NCBI GenBank assembly: GCA_900551395.1
Contig: URVX01000090.1
Location: 1 to 5,335, forward strand
Direction: 5' to 3'
DNA from: an uncultured Subdoligranulum sp.
Lineage (GTDB): Bacteria > Bacillota > Clostridia > Christensenellales > CAG-314
DNA: 5,335 bases
The number at the start of each line of letters is the position of its first letter. Positions within the stretch are counted from its first letter, which is position 1. The notes beneath the pieces were generated by a model. That model made no database searches. It had not been told where the DNA came from and worked only from the letters and a program-made list of their open reading frames with translations. The position numbers and the translations under genes are program-made. Below are positions 1 to 5,132 of the stretch, piece after piece.

Positions 1-56
1 GCAAATAGTTTAGTTTTTCCGCATTTTCTCTTATGTCGATTTTCCATTATACCGAG

Positions 57-80
57 TTGAAAAGCATATACTTTTTTCAA
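57..80. promoter_or_regulatory. imperfect inverted repeat, possible operator
   Basis: The arms TTGAAAAG (57-64) and CTTTTTTCAA (71-80) face each other across CATATA, matching apart from two extra T in the right arm. A wider pair, CGAGTTG (53-59) and CAACTCG (101-107), encloses it. A TATAAT on the minus strand (51 down to 46) lies next to it, so this could be the control region of a leftward gene beyond the window. No -35 box at proper spacing was found for that TATAAT. HxlR regulators are often transcribed divergently from a target gene, which fits but is inference. Confidence 0.25.
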
Positions 81-137
81 AATGTTTAAAATTTGTCCTG
101 CAACTCGATTACCCTTCGTCATTTCCCACATACGGGA

Positions 138-150
138 TTCGATTTACGAA
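138..150. promoter_or_regulatory. short inverted repeat next to the hxlR-type promoter
   Basis: TTCG and CGAA are separated by ATTTA, and the site ends three bases before the -35 box of the regulator gene. The position suits an autoregulatory operator. Four-base arms also occur often by chance, so the assignment is weak. Confidence 0.2.
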
Positions 151-153
151 CCT

Positions 154-182
154 TTGACTTTATCTATGAGTTTTGCTATAAT
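154..182 (+). promoter_or_regulatory. sigma-A promoter of the HxlR-family regulator
   Basis: The -35 box TTGACT (154-159) and the -10 box TATAAT (177-182) are 17 bases apart, and TG at 174-175 forms an extended -10. Transcription should start near 188-190, giving a leader of only about 13-15 bases before the ATG at 203. The in-frame TTG at 182 overlaps the -10 box and so cannot be the start codon of this transcript. Confidence 0.8.
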
Positions 183-202
183 TGGGCAGACGAGGAGAAA
201 AA

Positions 203-529
203 ATGCTTACGAAAGAGGAGCTGCCCGAATGTCCCGTTGCCACAACGGTATGGCTTATAGGCAACAATTGGAAGCTGTTGATTATACGCAATTTGATTGA
301 CAATGACAGGCAGCGTTTTACGGATTTCTTAAAAACAATTCCGTCCATCAGCAAAAGGGTTCTGACGGACAATCTTCGGGCATTGGAAAACGACGGGCTT
401 GTTGAAAGAGAGGTTTTGTCCCAGACGCCGCCCCGCGTAGAATATTCTCTGACCGAACTCGGAAAAACCTTGAAGCCCGTTCTTGACGCTATGCGCGACT
501 GGGGAAGCGAATATAAAAACATGGTGTAA
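203..529 (+). CDS. HxlR-family winged-helix transcriptional regulator, one-cysteine type
   Basis: A 108-residue DNA-binding protein of the HxlR family (MarR-like winged helix, normally a dimer in the cytoplasm). The family signature is clear: CPVATTVWLIGNNWK at 10-24, the recognition helix around SISKRVLTDNLRALE at 48-62, the wing with PPRVEYSLTELG at 76-87, and the C-terminal dimerisation helix with LDAMRDWG at 94-101. The ATG at 203 is preceded by AGGAG (193-197) at 5-base spacing, and the length is normal for the family. Cys10 is the only cysteine. It sits where the redox- or electrophile-sensing cysteine lies in Bacillus YodB, CatR and HypR, so thiol stress or quinone sensing is a reasonable inference; the same cysteine is common in members with unknown signals. 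No target gene is visible downstream. A divergent target left of the window is possible. Confidence 0.93.
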   Translation: MLTKEELPECPVATTVWLIGNNWKLLIIRNLIDNDRQRFTDFLKTIPSISKRVLTDNLRALENDGLVEREVLSQTPPRVEYSLTELGKTLKPVLDAMRDWGSEYKNMV

Positions 530-1066
530 GCGTGGTTACTGTTCAGGTTCGGGATCCGTATTTAAGTTATGCATCGATATGAAAGTTTGGGAATGAATTA
601 AAACGGGCAGAACATGGATAGACGCCCGTCAAGACGAGAAGTAGTCAGATAATTCGCAGGTAGAAGATTGCAAGCAATGCAAAGATTGCCGCCGGCGCGG
701 CGGGATTCTTAGGTATAAACGGGAGCGAATTTTACTTGAGCGAAAAAAACTTGCATCTAAGCTTATCGGTAAAATAATTCCGAACCCGCGTTTATGGTCG
801 CCGGCGCCGAAAAAGGCAAAGGCTTCGCACGATAAGCGTTTTATTCTAAAAATTTACGCGCCGAAGGTACGAAATGATTTACGCCGAGCCGTTCAGCGGG
901 CTCGGTGGCGGAAGCGGGGCGCTGGCGGGACGGTATAACTAAACAAAGCAGCTTCGAAGCGAGGCAGCGATGATTTTTCAAAGAGAAACTGCTTTCAGAG
1001 TTAAGAAAGTCGAAAGACGCAATATGGGTTATATCTATGTACGTAACCGGTCAATGAGGAAATTAA
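530..1066. other. gene-poor stretch, possibly decayed coding DNA
   Basis: No convincing gene was found in these 537 bases. Fragments look mildly protein-like in different frames: a stretch around 665-775 reads IAAGAAGFLGING and stops at a TAA, and a 22-codon reading frame at 874-942 (MIYAEPFSGLGGG onward) has GAAGG six bases before its ATG. Small structures are present: ATTGC/GCAAT at 667-678, CCGCC/GGCGG at 689-703, ACGGGC/GCCCGT near 603-628, and CCGAGCC/GGCTCGG at 884-905. None has a T-tract, so none is a clear terminator. Short coding-like pieces in shifting frames suggest old gene remains, but I cannot name an ancestor. Confidence 0.4.
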
Positions 1067-1389
1067 ATGGATAAATTTGATAAATAATTGAAGAAGAATT
1101 TAAGAAAAATACGCTTAGGGGCAATTATTGAAAAAAGATCCCAAAAAAGGGCAATGTACAAGGCAAAATTGCTTGACACTTGGGATTCGGCGTCGGGATA
1201 TTTGCCGCCGAATAATAAATATTGTAAGACTTGTAGTTTTGCACACGGAAAACCGCCGTTGAAGATACCCCCGATAAAGGGCATTGTATGATTTACAGAC
1301 GTGAAAGAGGATTAAGTAAACCGGCAAGAGTTTTCTATGACGGCGGACTTTGCGAATACTGCTGCAACGAAAACAAAGAAGAGTCCTAA
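1067..1389 (+). pseudogene. frameshifted small cysteine-motif (zinc-ribbon-like) protein
   Basis: Three frames join into one plausible small protein. The ATG at 1067 has TGAGGA (1055-1060) at 6-base spacing and reads MDKFDK, then meets TAA at 1085. One frame over, the text continues as IIEEEFKKNTLRGNY (1084-1128) before a TGA. Back in the first frame it continues from about 1130 through NNKYCKTCSFAHGKPP to 1258. It then shifts again at 1259-1261 into EDTPDKGHCMIYRRE, ending CEYCCNENKEES at the TAA 1387-1389. Adding one A near 1082-1084, removing one T near 1128-1130 and adding one T near 1259 gives 324 bases, that is 107 codons plus stop. The pattern CxxC, a lone C before MIY, and CEYC near the end resembles small uncharacterised Firmicutes and phage-associated proteins, probably metal-binding. 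The exact family is from memory and untested. The terminator overlapping the stop supports this 3' end. Confidence 0.65.
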
Positions 1390-1412
1390 TTCAATTTTTA
1401 AGGGCTCTTTTT
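1379..1412 (+). terminator. intrinsic terminator of the decayed cysteine-motif gene
   Basis: AAGAGTCCT (1379-1387) pairs with AGGGCTCTT (1401-1409), with one G-U pair and a 13-base loop, and the T-tract runs 1408-1412 followed by GTTTG. The left arm overlaps the last codons and reaches the first base of the stop codon of the reconstructed gene, an arrangement typical of compact bacterial genes. Confidence 0.75.
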
Positions 1413-1471
1413 GTTTGTCTAAGTAAAATACACGCGAACAAATTAAAATTGGAAGAGCGAGCAAAATTAAG

Positions 1472-1510
1472 AAATCCGATTTGGCGTTTAAGCCCGCAAA
1501 CGCCGGATTT
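1472..1510. other. two-part hairpin in the intergenic stretch
   Basis: GGCGTTT (1483-1489) pairs with AAACGCC (1498-1504) across an 8-base loop. AAATCC (1472-1477) pairs with GGATTT (1505-1510) below it, leaving a 5-base bulge (GATTT) on one side only. It lies between two terminator-like hairpins in about 175 bases without a gene. It could be part of a small structured RNA, a weak terminator for the minus-strand gene, or a relic. No promoter was found that would clearly produce a small RNA here. Confidence 0.35.
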
Positions 1511-1554
1511 TAAAACCGCTGCGGGAGCGTATTCGTATTGCACGGGTAAGTGTT

Positions 1555-1592
1555 ACGTCGTATTTCGGGTGAAATACGGCGTTTTAATTTTT
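1555..1592. terminator. strong hairpin with T-rich tail, between convergent units
   Basis: ACGTCGTATTTC (1555-1566) pairs with GAAATACGGCGT (1571-1582) through 12 bp with one G-U and a GGGT loop, followed by TTTAATTTTT on the plus strand. The T-tail favours plus-strand termination, yet no intact plus-strand gene ends here. On the minus strand the hairpin starts two bases after the stop codon of the repaired membrane gene (TTA at 1584-1586), so it may also mark that gene's 3' end, although the minus-strand tail is not T-rich. Confidence 0.6.
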
Positions 1593-2070
1593 CCTATTCA
1601 GTGCTTTGGAGAACAACATATCACTTCGGAACACGCAGTAAAGATGCAAAGCCGCGGAAAGCAATATCATCGACATCGGGAAAATTGCTTTTTTCAGAAT
1701 AGCCGCAGCCGCCTGACGGCGAAAAAAATACTGACAATTTGCCGCTGACCGTTGCCGTAACGTAAGCCGCAAAGCAATAAACGCTTATCATATATAACGC
1801 AAAAGAAAAAAGCTGCATGCCGAAGAAAAACAGTATATCTTTTTCGAAATATGTTTTTATCAGGCAAAACAGGCATACGGCGAAATAGGCGAACAGTAAA
1901 AACCAGCACGTAAGAAATATTTGTTTATGCGGCGAAAACTCACAGTTGATTCGGTTTTGAAAATATTTACCGTTGAATACGATTAAGCTTAAAATCAGGC
2001 ACGAAAGCCCCACAATAGAAAGTGAAACAAGCATTGGCTTAATGCTTCGAGTCTTAAAAATTTTATTCAT
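1584..2070 (-). pseudogene. polytopic membrane protein with probable frameshift (weakly TspO-like)
   Basis: As it stands the frame runs from ATG 2070 to a stop at 1621 (149 residues). It holds hydrophobic segments at about 13-32, 51-72 and 79-108, then loses membrane character in a Gly/Ser-rich tail. The run of seven A at 1722-1728 (T7 on the coding strand) offers a simple explanation. Removing one T makes residue 116 continue as RRQAAAAILKKAIF and then a further membrane segment around 130-147, ending ALNRKN at 1584 beside a hairpin. The repaired protein has 161 residues. Length, FSPHKQIFLTCW at 45-56 and LFFFGMQLF at 80-88 loosely recall TspO/MBR proteins, but most diagnostic tryptophans are missing, so that link is speculative. 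No Shine-Dalgarno stands near the ATG. A truncated but functional protein, or a sequencing error in the homopolymer, are alternatives. Confidence 0.5.
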
Positions 2071-2076
2071 AGTTTT

Positions 2077-2105
2077 ATTATATTTTTAAATCCTTTGTTT
2101 ATTAA
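2077..2105 (-). promoter_or_regulatory. candidate promoter of the minus-strand membrane gene
   Basis: On the minus strand, TTAATA (2105 to 2100) and TATAAT (2082 to 2077) are 17 bases apart. The -10 box is perfect and the -35 box matches at four of six positions. Predicted initiation is at about 2070, the first base of the proposed ATG, which would make the message leaderless. If so, that would explain the missing ribosome site; if not, the true start lies further downstream. Confidence 0.5.
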
Positions 2106-2189
2106 ACCGTCGGTCGTTTCTAAAAAGCAGCCTGCGCTTGCTGCGGCTGCCGCGAGAAAAATCTTGAAAAAATGTTTCGGACTGCGCTA

Positions 2190-2217
2190 TTGACAAGCGC
2201 GGAAACGGGTTTAAAAT
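2190..2217 (+). promoter_or_regulatory. sigma-A promoter of the 213-residue membrane protein
   Basis: The -35 box is a perfect TTGACA (2190-2195) and the -10 box TAAAAT (2212-2217) matches five of six, with a 16-base spacer. Initiation is expected near 2224, giving a leader of about 69 bases. No riboswitch-like fold is obvious in that leader. Confidence 0.65.
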
Positions 2218-2292
2218 TGCAGTAGAGTGATTTTGGGGTTGTCGAATCGCTTCTGAATTTCGTCCTTTGCGGAGACGGAGAGGAGGTAACTT

Positions 2293-2934
2293 ATGGAACT
2301 CGAAACACTTTTCGGCAACTTTGTCGTAATGCTCATCAAAACTCGGGGGTTTGTATATTTTGTCGAGACGCTTGTCGTGGTCGTGCTGGTTCAGCTTTTC
2401 AAAAAGCTTGTTCCCAAGCTCAAAATAGATCTGTGCGGCAAGTTCGACCCGTGTGTGGCTGCGCCTTTCGTGTTCGGTCTGTTGGTGGTCGCCTGCAAAA
2501 TGCTGCTGGTGGACAAAACGGGCTGGAACGGGCTGCTGTCCGACACGCTGCTGGTCGACGCGCTGTCCGTAGGGGCGACTTCGGTGACGGTTTACAAGCT
2601 GTTTGCCGCGTCCGACAAGGAAAGTCTTAAAAACCTGATGAAGGACAACGCTTTCAGCCTTGTTTATTCGCAGATTTTTTTGTTTTCCGACGTGAGAGAG
2701 CGGCTGCTCGACAAGAGCTTAAAGGCTGTGGATTTTGTCGGCGCCTTAAAGGTACTGACGGAGGAGCTTGCCGGCGTCTACGGGGAGGACGCGGGGCAGG
2801 ACGAAACGGCGGAAAGGCTCGGTGAGCTTCTGGCGGAGAAATTTCCGTCGCTGTGTTTTTCGCAGAACGGAACGGCGGAGATGAACAGAGTTTTCAGGGC
2901 GTTTTTCGCGCCCGAAGAAACGGACGGCAAATAA
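2293..2934 (+). CDS. unrecognised membrane protein with soluble C-terminal region
   Basis: A 213-residue protein starting at an ATG with AGGAGG (2281-2286) at 6-base spacing, the best ribosome site in the window. Hydrophobic segments lie at about 20-40 (VYFVETLVVVVLVQLF), 54-73 and 82-104, with a basic stretch KKLVPKLK at 37-44 between the first two. Residues 105-213 are hydrophilic, probably helical, and acidic overall. I do not recognise a family. The N-terminal half, with a hydrophobic helix ending in QLFKKLVPKL and a later segment SVGATSVTVYKLF, resembles the layout of some small phage holin-like proteins of Firmicutes. A holin would usually lack such a long soluble tail, and no lysis or phage gene is adjacent. 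It stands alone between its own promoter and a strong terminator, so it is probably monocistronic. The reading frame looks intact and real; the function is unknown. Confidence 0.85.
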   Translation: MELETLFGNFVVMLIKTRGFVYFVETLVVVVLVQLFKKLVPKLKIDLCGKFDPCVAAPFVFGLLVVACKMLLVDKTGWNGLLSDTLLVDALSVGATSVTVYKLFAASDKESLKNLMKDNAFSLVYSQIFLFSDVRERLLDKSLKAVDFVGALKVLTEELAGVYGEDAGQDETAERLGELLAEKFPSLCFSQNGTAEMNRVFRAFFAPEETDGK

Positions 2935-2943
2935 CCGTACTGC

Positions 2944-2977
2944 CGCTGCGGCGCTTTTTGCGCCGCAGCGCTTTTTT
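2944..2977 (+). terminator. strong intrinsic terminator after the membrane protein
   Basis: CGCTGCGGCGC (2944-2954) and GCGCCGCAGCG (2960-2970) form a perfect 11-bp GC-rich stem with a TTTTT loop. Six T follow at 2972-2977. It begins nine bases after the stop codon and isolates this gene from the downstream operon. Confidence 0.93.
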
Positions 2978-3017
2978 GCGGCAAAAGAAATGCGGAAATA
3001 AGAGCTAATCGGTAAAG

Positions 3018-3053
3018 GCGCGGAAAAAAATTTTTCAAGTCTTCGCGCTTTTT
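3018..3053 (+). terminator. possible second, weak terminator
   Basis: GCGCG (3018-3022) pairs with CGCGC (3044-3048), and TTTTT follows at 3049-3053. The enclosed A-rich and T-rich runs (3024-3035) can pair with each other. The stem is short and imperfect, so this may be a backup to the terminator at 2944 or a chance structure. The rest of the 260-base gap before the next gene has a 10-base palindrome GGAAATTTCC at 3116-3125 and no gene that I can support. Confidence 0.3.
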
Positions 3054-3157
3054 GACCGAGCGGGGACGAGACAAATGAAAAACGGTTTTCGAGCTTTTTT
3101 CGGACCGGGCGGAGGGGAAATTTCCGACGGAAACGGGTGCGAGCCGGGAGAAAAAAA

Positions 3158-3171
3158 TTATCCGTTATCCG
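3158..3171 (+). repeat. tandem TTATCCG repeat next to the -35 box
   Basis: Two exact copies of TTATCCG lie head to tail (3158-3164 and 3165-3171), ending directly before the TTGACA of the YitT operon. The site suits a regulator or an upstream activating contact, but two seven-base copies are also compatible with simple slippage. Confidence 0.5.
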
Positions 3172-3200
3172 TTGACATTTTACGAAATTACTGATATAAC
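3172..3200 (+). promoter_or_regulatory. sigma-A promoter of the YitT-pair operon
   Basis: TTGACA (3172-3177) and TATAAC (3195-3200) are separated by exactly 17 bases, with TG at 3192-3193 forming an extended -10. Initiation is expected near 3207, leaving a leader of about 30 bases. This is close to consensus and implies strong basal transcription unless a regulator represses it. Confidence 0.85.
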
Positions 3201-3236
3201 TAATTAATTGAAAAAATTCGGCATATTTAAGATTAT

Positions 3237-4118
3237 ATGGCAACTTTAAACAAGAAAATTTCCGTGACGGAATATATAAAAATTTATGCCATGCTTATCC
3301 TTGCGGGCACGCTTATGGCGCTGGGTATTTATGTGTTCGTGCTGCCCAGCTCAATCGTCGCGGGAGGCATAGGCGGACTGAGCAATATTCTGTATTACAC
3401 CTTCAACATACCAGTCAGCATAGGCAGCATCGCCCTGAACGCTCCGCTGCTCATAGCCGCGCTTTTCAAGCTGAAGAAATCCTACTCCGTGCGCACGGTG
3501 TTCGCGTGCGTTGTATATTCGCTGGTTTCGATGCTTTTTGAAAAAATAAATTTCTTTCAGTTTACCGACAGCAGAATCATCGGCGTAGTGATGGGGGGCG
3601 CGCTTTCGGGCGCGGGCATAACGGTCGCTTATTTTGCGGGCGGAAGCAACGGCGGCAGCGAAATCGTTACGGGTCTTGTCAGCGTAAAAAATCCCAATGT
3701 GGAAATGGGCAAGGTTCTGCTTGTTTTCAATCTCGGAGTTTACGCGCTCGCCTTTGTTTTGCAAAGAGAGCTTATGCAGGTGCTGTATTCGCTGCTCATG
3801 TCATACGTAACGTCCTTCTGCGTCAAGATTTTCATGAACGGAATAGACCCCGTGCTGAAATACACCGTCATTACGCGGAAAGCGGAGGAGCTGGACGCCG
3901 AGCTGTCGCGCGTGTTCAAGCGCGGCGCAACCAACATCGACGTGGTGGACGAAAACGGTGCGCCCACAGGACAAAAGACTGTGATTGTGGTAATACAATA
4001 CAGGCAGAATCAGGCGTTCAAGCGTATTTTGCGCAAGGTGGACGGGGAGTGCTTCGCTTTTTGCACTTCCATAAACGCGGTGCTCAACAAGCCCGATTTC
4101 AATAAGAGATACAAATAA
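3237..4118 (+). CDS. YitT-family membrane protein with diverged DUF2179 domain
   Basis: A 293-residue YitT-family protein: an N-terminal membrane domain (PF02588 type) and a C-terminal cytoplasmic DUF2179 domain (PF10035 type). The family is widespread in Firmicutes and probably transports something, but the substrate is not established. Membrane segments fall near 17-36, 41-56, 62-78, 84-101, 113-134, 158-176 and 180-200. Family marks include LPSSIVAGGIGGLSNIL at 36-52, N68-x-P70 in the third segment, and GGSNGGSEIV at 135-144. DUF2179 covers about 209-284 (YTVITRKAEELDAEL, then RGATNI). It is atypical: an insert DENGAPTGQ at 238-246 replaces the usual Gly-x-Tyr turn, and the end reads NKPDFNKRYK where relatives have a GxGF motif. 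The start codon lacks a clear Shine-Dalgarno, and no better start is available. It is the first gene of an operon with a second YitT one base downstream. Confidence 0.92.
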   Translation: MATLNKKISVTEYIKIYAMLILAGTLMALGIYVFVLPSSIVAGGIGGLSNILYYTFNIPVSIGSIALNAPLLIAALFKLKKSYSVRTVFACVVYSLVSMLFEKINFFQFTDSRIIGVVMGGALSGAGITVAYFAGGSNGGSEIVTGLVSVKNPNVEMGKVLLVFNLGVYALAFVLQRELMQVLYSLLMSYVTSFCVKIFMNGIDPVLKYTVITRKAEELDAELSRVFKRGATNIDVVDENGAPTGQKTVIVVIQYRQNQAFKRILRKVDGECFAFCTSINAVLNKPDFNKRYK

Positions 4119-4119
4119 A

Positions 4120-5100
4120 ATGAAAGAAAAAAAGAGTTTTAAAAAGATATTCAAGCTGGCTGTCACTATTTTTCTGGCGGCGCTGTTCCGTGCAGTGGGA
4201 ATTCAGCTGTTTTTGCTGCCCAACGCGATAACTCTTGGCGGAGCGGTGGGCGTGGCTTCCACGCTTTCGTGGCTGTTCAAGGACACGCTGCCCGACCTTA
4301 TGGGCGCCTTTCTCGTGGTGATAAACATACCTCTGGTCATCGTCAGCTATTTCAAAACGGGCAAAAAATTCGCGCTGAAAACGGGAATCTGCCTGCTGCT
4401 CATGGGCGGTATGATGGAGCTTTTGGGGCTGTTCGACGTCGCTTCGCTCGTGGGAACGGTGGGCGCGGGAGAGGACAAGGTGCTTTTCGCGCTTATTGGC
4501 GGCGTGCTTTGCGGGTTGAGTCTTCCCATGATGCTGTCAATACAGGCATCCACAGGCGGCTCGGACATCGTTGCGCTTCTGCTTCAGCGTCACAAACGCG
4601 GAACGAACTCCATGCGCGTGATTTTGTACATCGACCTGGCGACAATTCTCGTCGCCGCGCTGGTGTCTCAGTTTTTCATCAGCGGCGACGGCTTCGACGG
4701 CTTTTCGGTGTTCGTATATTCCATTGCGACGCAGATAGCCAGCGAAATCGTGCAGGAAATGATTTACAAGGGATATTCGTCGGCAATGGGGCTAAACATC
4801 GTCACGTCCAAGCCCGCAGAGGTTTCGGAGGCGCTCAAAACGGGACTTGGCAGAGGAGTGACCAATATCAGAGTGGAGGGCGCGTATTCGCACGAGGAAA
4901 AAACGATGGTCATGTGCGTCATCTACAAGCGGCAGCTCAACCGTGCCAAACACATAATCAAGGAAACGGACGAAAATTCCTTTGCGACGGTTTTTACCGT
5001 AAGAGAAGTCGTCGGCAAGGGCTTTAAAAATACCGAAACGGAGCTTGAAAACGATATACAGATAGATATCGACGACAAGACCGGCAAAAAAAATCCTTAG
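4120..5100 (+). CDS. YitT-family membrane protein, second paralog with canonical DUF2179 domain
   Basis: A 326-residue member of the same family as its upstream neighbour, slightly longer than usual. The membrane domain spans about residues 11-215, with LPNAITLGGAVGVAS at 33-47, NIP at 69-71 and the conserved ASTGGSDIVA at 143-152. The DUF2179 domain (about 226-302) is canonical: LNIVTSKPAEV, then GRGVTNI at 244-250, EGAYS at 253-257, CVIYKRQ at 266-272, the DENSFATVF turn at 284-292 and VVGKGF at 297-302. A 24-residue charged tail (303-326) rich in Asp, Glu and Lys follows. The ATG lies one base after the upstream stop and has only a weak AAGAG (4104-4108) before it, so translation is probably coupled. 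The two copies are clearly diverged, so the duplication is not recent. Co-translation at near one-to-one suggests a mixed dimer or complex; this is inference. Confidence 0.94.
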   Translation: MKEKKSFKKIFKLAVTIFLAALFRAVGIQLFLLPNAITLGGAVGVASTLSWLFKDTLPDLMGAFLVVINIPLVIVSYFKTGKKFALKTGICLLLMGGMMELLGLFDVASLVGTVGAGEDKVLFALIGGVLCGLSLPMMLSIQASTGGSDIVALLLQRHKRGTNSMRVILYIDLATILVAALVSQFFISGDGFDGFSVFVYSIATQIASEIVQEMIYKGYSSAMGLNIVTSKPAEVSEALKTGLGRGVTNIRVEGAYSHEEKTMVMCVIYKRQLNRAKHIIKETDENSFATVFTVREVVGKGFKNTETELENDIQIDIDDKTGKKNP

Positions 5101-5105
5101 CCTCG

Positions 5106-5132
5106 CGCGTCCTCGACGGGACGCGTTTTTTT
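5106..5132 (+). terminator. intrinsic terminator of the YitT operon
   Basis: CGCGTCC (5106-5112) pairs with GGACGCG (5119-5125) around a six-base loop, followed by seven T (5126-5132). It starts five bases after the stop codon. The T-run overlaps the stop codon of the convergent minus-strand gene (5131-5133), so the two units meet back to back with no spare sequence. Confidence 0.88.

Noticed and set aside
1..47. Minus-strand gene starting at ATG 47 and running off the left edge
   Set aside because: The ATG overlaps a possible -10 box and has no ribosome site; only about 15 codons are visible.
182..202. TTG at 182 as an upstream start of the HxlR regulator
   Set aside because: It overlaps the -10 box and lies before the predicted transcript start; the ATG at 203 has a proper ribosome site.
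643..938. Open frame of about 98 codons with three early cysteines
   Set aside because: It has no good start codon or ribosome site, and its Arg/Lys-rich content fits a chance frame.
1067..1389. Programmed frameshifting or stop-codon readthrough in the cysteine-motif gene
   Set aside because: Three separate shifts are needed, and I saw no slippery heptamer with a pseudoknot; simple decay explains it better.
1350..1748. 132-codon plus-strand open frame
   Set aside because: It runs through two terminator-like hairpins and across the minus-strand membrane gene, is rich in Arg and Lys without domain character, and has no ribosome site.
2746..3243. 165-codon minus-strand open frame
   Set aside because: It is antisense to the 3' end of the membrane protein gene and to its terminator, with Arg-rich, low-information content typical of a shadow frame.
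4269..5027. 252-codon plus-strand open frame inside the second YitT gene
   Set aside because: It lies in another frame of a clear YitT gene, and its Arg, Gly and His richness is what a shifted GC-rich frame produces.
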